5,731 nucleotides of DNA. Origin: Flavobacteriaceae bacterium. Lineage in GTDB: Bacteria; Bacteroidota; Bacteroidia; Flavobacteriales; Flavobacteriaceae. Below the pieces are notes generated by a model, which was not told the DNA's origin, made no database searches, and saw only the letters and a list, made by a program, of their open reading frames with translations. Position numbers and translations under genes: made by a program. Each line of letters opens with the position of its first letter. The stretch's first letter is position 1. Shown one piece after another: positions 1 through 5,049 of the stretch. Location of the stretch: NCBI GenBank assembly GCA_018608735.1, contig JABAYZ010000082.1, positions 1 through 5,731 of the forward strand, in the 5' to 3' direction.

Positions 1-1
1 G

Positions 2-169
2 TATATATGTTTAAATATCCCCGATTTGATGTATGACAAAATAAAATCTCTCTGGAAAAAACATGACAAAAGAGATGAATATGTTATTACAAAAAGAATA
101 GGGAGCAATGTAAAACAAGAAACCCGCCGAGGCTCGGAATATATTTATTGCTGGATAAAAAAAACCTAA
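2..169 (+). CDS. 3' end of an unidentified gene (partial, runs in from the left)
   Basis: An open frame enters from the left edge and runs 55 codons to a TAA at 167-169. The peptide is mixed and protein-like, beginning YICLNIPDLMYDKIKSLW and ending SEYIYCWIKKT, with balanced charged and aromatic residues and no low complexity. The other two frames of this strand are broken: frame 1 stops at 34-36. It is the only candidate for coding here and it converges on the zinc-ribbon gene, with 57 bases between the two stops. I do not recognise the family from this C-terminal fragment. There is no start in view, so length and function cannot be judged. Confidence is moderate because the fragment is short. 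Confidence 0.6.
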   Translation, partial: YICLNIPDLMYDKIKSLWKKHDKRDEYVITKRIGSNVKQETRRGSEYIYCWIKKT

Positions 170-170
170 G

Positions 171-222
171 TGTATGATAATTTTAAATGTATAATAATTT
201 TAAATGTATAATTATATTTAAA
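171..222. repeat. Three tandem AT-rich units between convergent gene ends
   Basis: Three head-to-tail units: TGTATGATAATTTTAAA (171-187), TGTATAATAATTTTAAA (188-204) and TGTATAATTATATTTAAA (205-222). Units 1 and 2 differ by one base; unit 3 is one base longer and slightly diverged. The array fills almost all of the space between the plus-strand stop at 167-169 and the minus-strand stop at 227-229. Its position suggests a 3'-end or termination role for both genes, but that is inference; replication slippage in AT-rich DNA would look the same. Confidence 0.75.
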
Positions 223-226
223 GTGA

Positions 227-505
227 TTAACGCCTCGAATTATAGCAGCGGTTTGATGACAGCTTATTTGCGGTAACAAGTCGCAACATAACCAAACAAT
301 GATTACAATTTCTTGAAGCAGTGTAACCATGATAAACAATTGTACCACAGCCTTGTTTTTGGCATTTTGGACAAGTCCTGTTTTCAGACCACTCTTTGTT
401 TTCTGGAACATTTCGGGAATCCATGATTAATTTTTGTGGATAATTACATTCACCACAAAGATAATGAACAGTCACGGGTTCGTTTTTCTTAATAGGTAGA
501 GACAT
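227..505 (-). CDS. Small zinc-ribbon protein with three CxxC pairs; N-terminus resembles RNA polymerase subunit RPB12
   Basis: 92 residues from the ATG at 505-503, 45 nt downstream of a promoter box. Three CxxC knuckles are visible: C17-C20 (YLCGEC), C45-C48 (CPKC) and C67-C70 (CNHC), with extra cysteines at 53 and 87. This is enough for at least one zinc ribbon. The segment around C17 (HYLCGEC) resembles the first half of RPB12/Rpc10, the small zinc subunit shared by eukaryotic RNA polymerases (YICGEC in human). However, RPB12 has 13 residues between its two CxxC pairs and a CGYRIMYKKR-like tail, whereas here the gap is 24 and that tail is absent. It could be a divergent, expanded RPB12-like subunit or an unrelated zinc ribbon. 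The gene is well supported; the RPB12 link is tentative. Confidence 0.75.
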   Translation of the reverse strand: MSLPIKKNEPVTVHYLCGECNYPQKLIMDSRNVPENKEWSENRTCPKCQKQGCGTIVYHGYTASRNCNHCLVMLRLVTANKLSSNRCYNSRR

Positions 506-542
506 GGTATTTTATGTATTTACAAACCGATAAGCAATACAT

Positions 543-557
543 AAAAAAATCAATTTA
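543..557 (-). promoter_or_regulatory. Early-type promoter box of the zinc-ribbon gene
   Basis: Read on the minus strand: TAAATTGATTTTTTT. It ends the TAAATTGA core directly in a T run without a spacer, exactly as upstream of the SNF2 and nuclease genes. The core ends 45 nt before the ATG at 505. It matches the AAAATTGA early element of mimivirus relatives except for T in the first position. Confidence 0.7.
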
Positions 558-643
558 TAATGCGCCCATTAGACTTAGCCCAGCATCTTACTGAAACACC
601 AAAGAGTTACATCGGTTTTCAAACATTTGCTTTATATTTCAAT

Positions 644-676
644 AAAAAAACGGGCTCCCCCAGAGCATAAGCTCTT
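644..676 (-). terminator. GC island plus small hairpin in the 3' flank of the RRM-like gene
   Basis: Plus-strand AAAAAAACGGGCTCCCCC (644-661) is followed by AGAGC-ATAA-GCTCT, a perfect 5-bp stem (662-666 with 671-675). On the minus-strand transcript the hairpin comes first, then GGGGGAGCCCG and a run of seven U. It lies 27-59 nt past the stop at 703. Mimivirus transcripts are known to be cleaved and polyadenylated at hairpins, so a 3'-end role is plausible. The stem is short, and GCTC at 654-657 could pair with GAGC at 663-666 instead, so the structure is uncertain. Confidence 0.4.
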
Positions 677-702
677 TTATTTTTAATTTTTTTTATTTTT
701 AA

Positions 703-1344
703 TTACGCAAACACATCGTCCATCTCAACTGCCTCTCCACCCGAGTTTGAATGAGACTTAATCTCTTCACTAACTTCGAGTGAGATAGAACCTTCATCCT
801 CGTACGGTAGCTCATTTCCAGTAGCGAGAGCTGCGGCAGAAGAGAATGTTTTCTCTAGGTCTGCGACGGACTGATACGCAACAATGGGTGGGGCAACCAG
901 CTTCGGACGGCGTTCTTCATCATCGGGTCGCCTCGACTTACTAATAGAAAGCTTCCAGAAGTACGGTTCGTCATAGTAGACGCGAAGCTCACCGTCGCAG
1001 AGGCTGGTTAGAGCATCGCTTGCTCCCGGTGTTTTACCCCATGAATTAGGCGAGAAGTGAACGAAGAACATCTTGTTTCCATCCTTGCGAATAACTTCAT
1101 CAATTCGCTCAATCATCCCGAGAAACACAGCTTCATTTCTACCATCAACATTAATATTCGCCTTCTTCAGACAGGCGAATACTCGCTGAGGCGTGATATT
1201 CTTGAAGGCGAATCGGATACAAACCGAGATACCATTGGAATCCTGGCTGTTCTCAAACTGAAATGACTTAGGCGTAGTGTCGCGACGAGTGGGACGCCAC
1301 GTAGTGACCGAAGCCTTGTTGGAAGACGTATTGGTGGTAGACAT
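703..1344 (-). CDS. RRM-like domain protein of giant-virus type, acidic C-terminal tail
   Basis: 213 residues. A Ser/Thr-rich, basic N-terminus (1-37) leads into a folded core at about 39-136. The core begins ISVCIRFAF, continues VFLGMIERIDEVIRKDG and MFFVHFSP, and ends LRVYYDEPYFWKLSISK. This order (a beta strand, a helix carrying TPQRVFACLKKA, a G-x-I-E-x-I-D strand, an F-V-H-F strand and a closing YxxPYFWK strand) matches, from memory, the RRM-like proteins of algal mimivirus relatives, which presumably bind RNA. The remainder (137-213) is low complexity: a basic/acidic linker SRRPDDEERRPK, a proline patch, then an acidic Ser/Glu-rich tail ending EMDDVFA. The ATG at 1344 lies 67 nt after the promoter core. 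The gene is richer in GC than the SNF2 gene (30 of 60 bases at 901-960 against 22 of 60 at 2821-2880). The gene is secure; the RRM assignment is by pattern only. Confidence 0.8.
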   Translation of the reverse strand: MSTTNTSSNKASVTTWRPTRRDTTPKSFQFENSQDSNGISVCIRFAFKNITPQRVFACLKKANINVDGRNEAVFLGMIERIDEVIRKDGNKMFFVHFSPNSWGKTPGASDALTSLCDGELRVYYDEPYFWKLSISKSRRPDDEERRPKLVAPPIVAYQSVADLEKTFSSAAALATGNELPYEDEGSISLEVSEEIKSHSNSGGEAVEMDDVFA

Positions 1345-1400
1345 AATTGTGTAGGTATTTAAGAAAGATGTATGTTTATAATGGTGTTTGTGGTATAAAT

Positions 1401-1420
1401 AAAAAAAGTAATCAATTTTT
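1401..1420 (-). promoter_or_regulatory. Early promoter of the RRM-like gene
   Basis: Minus strand reads AAAAATTGATTACTTTTTTT: an exact AAAATTGA core, a four-base TTAC spacer and a T run. The first 19 bases are identical to the promoter of the Lys/Ala-repeat gene at 5050-5068. The core ends 67 nt before the ATG at 1344, leaving a longer leader than the SNF2, nuclease and zinc-ribbon genes have. A short GC patch (CTCCCG at 1427-1432 on the plus strand) separates it from the stop of the upstream gene. Confidence 0.8.
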
Positions 1421-1452
1421 TTTATTCTCCCGTTTTTGTCTTTGTTATTTAT

Positions 1453-1791
1453 TCACCAATTCTTAGCTATCATTCTACCAGCTCTATATCCAACATACCC
1501 CGAACCAGCTGTGCGGAACCGGAACCTTCTATTGTGATAATCATCTTCACCAGGAAATAGGCAACCACAGAGGCACACAATAAAAGCTATAATAATAATA
1601 ATAGGTAATACAGTTGTTGAGCATTCTATATTTTCGGAACAAATACCAAAGGCCACGCCCATGATACCCACAGTCAAATCTATAAAGAGTTCTGAAATTG
1701 CATCATCCTCTTCCTCCTCGGCAGCAGCACACTTAAGAGTAAGAAGCATAAAAGATAGAAATACCAATCGATAAAAGGTAGAGTTCTTCAT
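1453..1791 (-). CDS. Small secreted or membrane protein (signal peptide, one or two membrane segments)
   Basis: 112 residues. Residues 1-24 form a plausible signal peptide: MKN...R, a hydrophobic core LVFLSFMLLTL and a small-residue CAAA end, followed at once by the acidic run EEEEDD (25-30). A second mildly hydrophobic stretch lies at about 35-50 (LFIDLTVGIMGVAFGI). The clear membrane span is about 61-79 (LPIIIIIAFIVCLCGCLF), containing three cysteines in CLCGC. The C-terminal 33 residues are basic and rich in Arg, Gly and Tyr (NRRFRFR, GYVGYRAGR), fitting a cytosolic or virion-interior tail by the positive-inside rule. There is no recognised family. It could be a virion membrane protein or a host-membrane effector. 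The ATG at 1791 is 41 nt after the promoter core. Confidence 0.75.
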   Translation of the reverse strand: MKNSTFYRLVFLSFMLLTLKCAAAEEEEDDAISELFIDLTVGIMGVAFGICSENIECSTTVLPIIIIIAFIVCLCGCLFPGEDDYHNRRFRFRTAGSGYVGYRAGRMIAKNW

Positions 1792-1821
1792 TGTAGTTAT
1801 TTGTATAATGGATGATTATAG

Positions 1822-1841
1822 AAAAAAAATGTTCAATTTTT
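1822..1841 (-). promoter_or_regulatory. Early promoter of the small membrane-protein gene
   Basis: Minus strand reads AAAAATTGAACATTTTTTTT: the exact AAAATTGA core, spacer ACA and eight T. The core ends 41 nt before the ATG at 1791. It sits only 20 bases beyond the SNF2 stop at 1861, and this is the one minus-strand junction without a GC-rich island. Confidence 0.8.
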
Positions 1842-1860
1842 AAATGTCTTTGTATTATAT

Positions 1861-3360
1861 TTATTCTGGCATTTCACCAGATACTATCTCGTGTCTCTCT
1901 CCAAAGTCACGCATCTTTTTTCGTTTTATTTCTTGAACTTCAGCACATCTCATATCCAAACTCTTTGTTCCCTTCCCCAAACCAGCGGTTATATATTTAA
2001 ATACTCGCACTTCTTGTGTTTGTCCAATGCGATGTGCCCTCGCAATAGCTTGGTCTTCAACAGCCGGATTCCAATGAGGGCTAGTAAATATAACCGTAGA
2101 GAATTGTTGGAGATTTAAACCTTCACAACAGCTTTGTATTTGAACTATGAGGACATCGGGACTAAGTGTGGGAATTATTTTTCGGTCGCTGTGTTTTGTT
2201 CTACCATTCAACATCTTTACATCCATGCCATATTTATTAGTTAAAACCGCGTTGAGATGATTCATTTCTTCGATATAAAAGCAAAACAAAATGCAGCGGC
2301 GATATTCTTTTTTTTCATTTTTTATTTTTTCAACGATCATGTTTATTTTTGTATGTGAGTGAATCTTTTTAATATTCACGTCATTGGGGATACTTCCCTC
2401 GTTTTGTAGGGATTTTGCGTAATTTGTTACCATGTGTGGAATGATACAGGATTGTCGTGCGCGAATCAACATAGGTAGTATTGAGTCACCTTCGATATAT
2501 CTAATGAAATCATCCGCGTTTTCTTGTGTAATCTCTGAAAATGACAGACAACTATGTACTGAACTAATCAAATTTTTCTCTTCTACTGATTCATATTCCT
2601 CCACGAAAACAGTTGATATTTTAGCTGGTTCCAATTCAATCCCCACGCCAACTTTGGTGCGAAGTTTAACATACGGGATAAGAATATCAGTAGCACTTGT
2701 CGGATTCGCTTTGATTTGTTCCCATATACCCATAAGTTTACACAATGAAACCATGTCTTTATCCGAGTTTTGAATAGGTGTTCCCGTCATATACCATTGG
2801 TTTAGTGCTTGAATTTTCAACGCACCAAGATGTTTATTACTTTTTTGATTGCGAAGATGATGTGCCTCATCGTATATAACGCGGTCCCACTCAATACTCC
2901 ATAGAGGCGATTTCCACGAAGATTTTTTGTTTCGCGTTGACATCATCCCGTAAGTAGTTAGAACCATCGGACGCTCTTGAATTTCACCGATAGTAAGTTT
3001 GGTATTGCGACCATGAAACACAAGAACGTCGTGTCCAAGCCACTTTTTGATTAAACTTTTCCACTGGTTAAGAAGTGCCGAGGGTACAACTATAAGTGTG
3101 TTGCCCACGGGATTTCCAACGCAGATAGAAAGCATAACAATCGTTTTGCCGAGCCCCATTTCGTCTGCTATTAAACCACGTGGTGTCGTTTTTACAAACG
3201 TACCACCTTGGTCATAAACACAGTGTTCTTTGTACAACCCCCAGTCAATAGCTTCTTGTTGATAGCTTCGCGATTGAATTCCAAAGTCATGCATCCATTG
3301 ACTGATTCTTTCTTTGGCAACATCAACGGAGTTTTTAATTTGAGACAAGTTGAGAGACAT
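1861..3360 (-). CDS. SNF2-family DNA-dependent ATPase (superfamily 2 helicase-like)
   Basis: 499 residues with a complete set of SNF2 motifs. The Q-like region is SRSYQQEAIDW (30-40). Motif I is DEMGLGKT (66-73), which binds ATP phosphates. Motif Ia is VVPSALLNQW (91-100), motif II DEAH (164-167) and motif III MTGTPIQN (191-198). In the C-terminal lobe, ILFCFYIEEM corresponds to motif IV, QIQSCCEGLNL (407-417) to motif V and QAIARAHRIGQ (437-447) to motif VI. The RIGQ arginine finger is typical of SNF2 proteins, which translocate on double-stranded DNA and remodel chromatin or displace bound proteins. No RING finger, bromodomain or nuclease domain is present, so this is a minimal two-lobe enzyme. 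Giant viruses carry such ATPases (poxvirus D6/D11 relatives) for transcription or repair; which role applies here is unknown. I chose the ATG at 3360: an upstream in-frame TTG at 3408 lies inside the promoter box. Confidence 0.93.
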   Translation of the reverse strand: MSLNLSQIKNSVDVAKERISQWMHDFGIQSRSYQQEAIDWGLYKEHCVYDQGGTFVKTTPRGLIADEMGLGKTIVMLSICVGNPVGNTLIVVPSALLNQWKSLIKKWLGHDVLVFHGRNTKLTIGEIQERPMVLTTYGMMSTRNKKSSWKSPLWSIEWDRVIYDEAHHLRNQKSNKHLGALKIQALNQWYMTGTPIQNSDKDMVSLCKLMGIWEQIKANPTSATDILIPYVKLRTKVGVGIELEPAKISTVFVEEYESVEEKNLISSVHSCLSFSEITQENADDFIRYIEGDSILPMLIRARQSCIIPHMVTNYAKSLQNEGSIPNDVNIKKIHSHTKINMIVEKIKNEKKEYRRCILFCFYIEEMNHLNAVLTNKYGMDVKMLNGRTKHSDRKIIPTLSPDVLIVQIQSCCEGLNLQQFSTVIFTSPHWNPAVEDQAIARAHRIGQTQEVRVFKYITAGLGKGTKSLDMRCAEVQEIKRKKMRDFGERHEIVSGEMPE

Positions 3361-3398
3361 GTTAAAGTAGTGAGATATTGACCAGCTATATTCCAGGT

Positions 3399-3412
3399 AA
3401 AAAATCAATTTA
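3399..3412 (-). promoter_or_regulatory. Early-type promoter of the SNF2 gene
   Basis: Minus strand reads TAAATTGATTTTTT. The core ends 44 nt before the ATG at 3360. The TTG inside the box is in frame with the gene and would add 16 residues, but it cannot be the start if this box is the promoter. The subtype, with no spacer before the T run, is shared with the nuclease and zinc-ribbon genes. Confidence 0.72.
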
Positions 3413-3415
3413 TAT

Positions 3416-3440
3416 AAAAAAACGGACTCCCCTTTTATAT
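3416..3440 (-). terminator. GC island in an AT-rich junction, 3' flank of the nuclease gene
   Basis: Plus-strand AAAAAAACGGACTCCCC (3416-3432) followed by TTTTATAT. It nearly repeats AAAAAAACGGGCTCCCC at 644-660, with one difference in 17 bases. On the transcript it reads AAAAGGGGAGTCCGTTTTTTT, lying between the nuclease stop (3447) and the SNF2 promoter (3412). This fits a 3'-end or insulating element, but no stable hairpin is visible. Confidence 0.4.
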
Positions 3441-3446
3441 TTTTAG

Positions 3447-4094
3447 TTATGGTAACGATTCAATAACACGATTCTCGTCTCGGGAACAATTTTGATGAGC
3501 AAAGTAGTCTGTAAACGCGGCTCCACCAGCTTGTCCGATCATGGCACGTGGATAGAAATTGATACCACGATGATTCGCATCTAGTGTTTTTAGCCGTTCA
3601 TTTAATTGGGTGGCGCGACGCTTTTCCTCCATAATATACGCTGTTATGAGAAGAGATTGTTGTTCGGTAATTATATCATCTCCCCGATATACCGTCGTCA
3701 TTCCACTTTTTTTTGAGCAAAATACATAGTAATAGCCTCGTTTTATCCCACCACTGTTGTAGAGCGGTTTAGTACCATCTGCTGACTTTGCCTCCAATGG
3801 GATAAGCGTTCCACTCGGACCTTTTAAAAAGAAATCTGGCGCTGAGTGCGTTCCAAACGGCTGTTCTATGTATGAACCCGGAGGCATTTCCGAAAGAAAT
3901 CCCTCTGTACCAAAATCCTTTTTTTTAATTCCCGTTTTAGAATACTCACTGTACCCAAATTCTTTCATTTTTGCAGCAAGAGCTTCCTCATGTTTAGAGT
4001 AGTTATGAACAGCCCCCGATGCCGCAGCATGATTTTTATAATAAGGCATTCTCTTAAAAGCATTGAAAAGTTCCTTAAGTGAGCGAGTAGTCAT
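3447..4094 (-). CDS. Probable PD-(D/E)xK endonuclease, restriction-enzyme type
   Basis: 215 residues. The nuclease signature is P86-D87, 13 residues, then E101-A-K103 within APDFFLKG and LIPLEAKSA. This is the metal-binding PD-(D/E)xK arrangement on adjacent beta strands used by type II restriction enzymes and many other DNA nucleases. Downstream, KPLYNSGG (109-116), YYYVFCS (121-127) and TTVYRGDDII (133-142) look like core strands around the substrate cleft. The N-terminal 60 residues are helical and Lys-rich; a Lys cluster (KKK, 57-59) precedes the core. There is no helicase or methylase domain. Large algal viruses encode restriction endonucleases that degrade host DNA, usually with a matching methyltransferase; none is visible in this window. 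A repair or recombination nuclease remains possible. The ATG at 4094 is 46 nt after the promoter core. The neighbour transcribed next is the SNF2 ATPase. Confidence 0.85.
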   Translation of the reverse strand: MTTRSLKELFNAFKRMPYYKNHAAASGAVHNYSKHEEALAAKMKEFGYSEYSKTGIKKKDFGTEGFLSEMPPGSYIEQPFGTHSAPDFFLKGPSGTLIPLEAKSADGTKPLYNSGGIKRGYYYVFCSKKSGMTTVYRGDDIITEQQSLLITAYIMEEKRRATQLNERLKTLDANHRGINFYPRAMIGQAGGAAFTDYFAHQNCSRDENRVIESLP

Positions 4095-4132
4095 AGTGTA
4101 TATAATTTATATGATATTGACTTATTATCAAG

Positions 4133-4148
4133 AAAAAAAATCAATTTA
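4133..4148 (-). promoter_or_regulatory. Early-type promoter of the nuclease gene
   Basis: Minus strand reads TAAATTGATTTTTTTT, the spacer-less subtype. The core ends 46 nt before the ATG at 4094. It is preceded by AATT, so the extended sequence AATTTAAATTGA contains the palindrome AATTTAAATT. Confidence 0.72.
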
Positions 4149-4152
4149 AATT

Positions 4153-4174
4153 AAAAAAGGTGAGGGGGGTTTTT
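4153..4174 (-). terminator. G/C-tract island in the 3' flank of the zinc-knuckle gene
   Basis: Plus-strand AAAAAAGGTGAGGGGGGTTTTT, with a run of six G, in otherwise AT-only DNA. On the transcript this is AAAAACCCCCCTCACCTTTTTT. It lies between the stop at 4204 and the nuclease promoter, the same place as the islands at 644-661 and 3416-3432, although the sequence differs. A 3'-end function is inferred from position alone. Confidence 0.35.
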
Positions 4175-4203
4175 ATTTATTTTTTTTGATTTTTAAAACA
4201 CAA

Positions 4204-4764
4204 TTAGCAGAGGAACACACCGTCTACATCGTCATCACTGTCGGAATCAGCATCGGCAGCATCTGCCCACGAGCCAGTGTAACGACTCTTTTTCCGGATA
4301 GGGGTCTCAGATACGATAACTGCTTTCTTAGGTGGCACACGTTCGACATCGGAGTTCAACGGTCTTTTCCAGCTGCCCTGAATAGGACGTTGCGTAGATT
4401 GAGTAGGAATGTTGAACCGAACCGTCTTCTTCTTAGGTTCAGTTTCAATGAACGCGTCAAAAGTGGAAAGTCGTGTCCCCATAACAGCCACTTGGTTGGT
4501 AACTCGGTTTTTGAAAGTAGACTTAGCCCTGACGAAGCCATCGTTATCTGGTTTAAAAGCCTTAGCTTTTTCGGCTGAAGCCCGTTTCCGGTGGTTTTGG
4601 TCTTTCTCGGCGAGAACTGGACAACGACGAGTCGTATGACCGAGGTTGTGGCAGTATCCACACTCGTTGCTAGAGAGGACACCACAGTCTCGGACATGGT
4701 GTCCGATTTCGTGACAGAAAGAGCAGTTCTTGCGAGTGTTGCGGTTGGGGTAGAATGTAGTCAT
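4204..4764 (-). CDS. Double CCHC zinc-knuckle protein with acidic C-terminus
   Basis: 186 residues from the ATG at 4764. Two retroviral-type zinc knuckles of pattern C-x2-C-x4-H-x4-C stand in tandem: residues 14-27 (CSFCHEIGHHVRDC) and 35-48 (CGYCHNLGHTTRRC). Such knuckles bind single-stranded RNA or DNA. The remainder is a basic, largely disordered linker with Lys/Arg patches (HRKRASAEKAK, EPKKKTVRF, PPKKA, IRKKSRY), two GSW tripeptides, and an acidic Asp/Ser tail (DADSDSDDDVDGVFLC). The layout of folded nucleic-acid-binding module, basic linker and acidic end parallels the RRM-like protein. An in-frame ATG at 4803 would add 13 residues, but it lies only 19 nt from the promoter core; 4764 gives 57 nt, closer to the other genes, and begins MTTFYPNRN. 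Local GC is high (32 of 60 bases at 4321-4380). Similar CCHC proteins are common in mimivirus relatives. Confidence 0.88.
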   Translation of the reverse strand: MTTFYPNRNTRKNCSFCHEIGHHVRDCGVLSSNECGYCHNLGHTTRRCPVLAEKDQNHRKRASAEKAKAFKPDNDGFVRAKSTFKNRVTNQVAVMGTRLSTFDAFIETEPKKKTVRFNIPTQSTQRPIQGSWKRPLNSDVERVPPKKAVIVSETPIRKKSRYTGSWADAADADSDSDDDVDGVFLC

Positions 4765-4813
4765 GATGATTAGTCTTAGTGTAATGGTTGAATACTTATC
4801 CATTCAATGTGAT

Positions 4814-4830
4814 AAAAATACTCAATTTTT
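4814..4830 (-). promoter_or_regulatory. Early promoter of the zinc-knuckle gene
   Basis: Minus strand reads AAAAATTGAGTATTTTT: exact AAAATTGA, spacer GTA and a T run. The distance to the ATG at 4764 is 57 nt and to the in-frame ATG at 4803 only 19 nt, which is the main reason to prefer 4764. Confidence 0.78.
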
Positions 4831-4850
4831 GTGAAAATCCTTGAAGTAGC

Positions 4851-4923
4851 TATGACAAAGTCTCATATTAAATATGCTGATAATCTATTTAACCTTGTCA
4901 TAACGACCTCTTTGTCATAACGA
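4851..4923. repeat. Inverted 10-mer and direct 12-mer repeats between divergent promoters
   Basis: TATGACAAAG (4851-4860) is the exact reverse complement of CTTTGTCATA (4910-4919). TTGTCATAACGA occurs twice in direct orientation, at 4895-4906 and 4912-4923, 17 bases apart. Looser relatives follow (CGTAATGAC near 4962, CATAACAAAA near 4977). Several copies of one word in both orientations between divergent promoters suggest a protein-binding region, but no function is shown. Confidence 0.6.
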
Positions 4924-4986
4924 TTTTGAATGAAAAAAGGAGAAATATTTCGTTCTTTGCCGTAATGACTTTTACCATAACAAAAT

Positions 4987-5046
4987 CTGGAAATGTCAAA
5001 AAAGCTGGAAATGTCAAAAAAGCTGGAAATGTCAAAAAAGCTGGAA
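4987..5046. repeat. 18-bp tandem repeat, 3.3 copies
   Basis: CTGGAAATGTCAAAAAAG repeats perfectly at 4987-5004, 5005-5022 and 5023-5040, with the first six bases of a fourth copy at 5041-5046. It ends three bases before the AAAAATTGA promoter at 5050. Identity of all three copies implies recent expansion. Copies are contiguous with no spacers, so it is not CRISPR. Confidence 0.92.
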
Positions 5047-5049
5047 TAT

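Noticed and set aside
166..411. Minus-strand frame overlapping the end of the zinc-ribbon gene
   Set aside because: It has no CxxC pattern, starts inside the zinc-ribbon gene and reads through the AT-rich triplication.
560..670. Plus-strand 36-codon frame beginning MRPLDLAQHL
   Set aside because: It is short, lies in the space between the zinc-ribbon promoter and the 3' flank of the RRM-like gene, reads through the GC island and has no promoter box on its strand.
2432..2773. Plus-strand 113-residue frame
   Set aside because: It is antisense to the SNF2 gene, whose complete motif set leaves no doubt about the coding strand.
4186..4578. Plus-strand 130-residue frame
   Set aside because: It is antisense to the zinc-knuckle gene, whose two CCHC motifs and promoter clearly mark the coding strand.
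4356..4697. Second minus-strand frame overlapping the zinc-knuckle gene
   Set aside because: It is a shifted reading of the same DNA; it lacks the CCHC motifs and has no separate promoter.
4987..5046. CRISPR array
   Set aside because: The 18-bp units are contiguous without spacers and there are no cas genes nearby.
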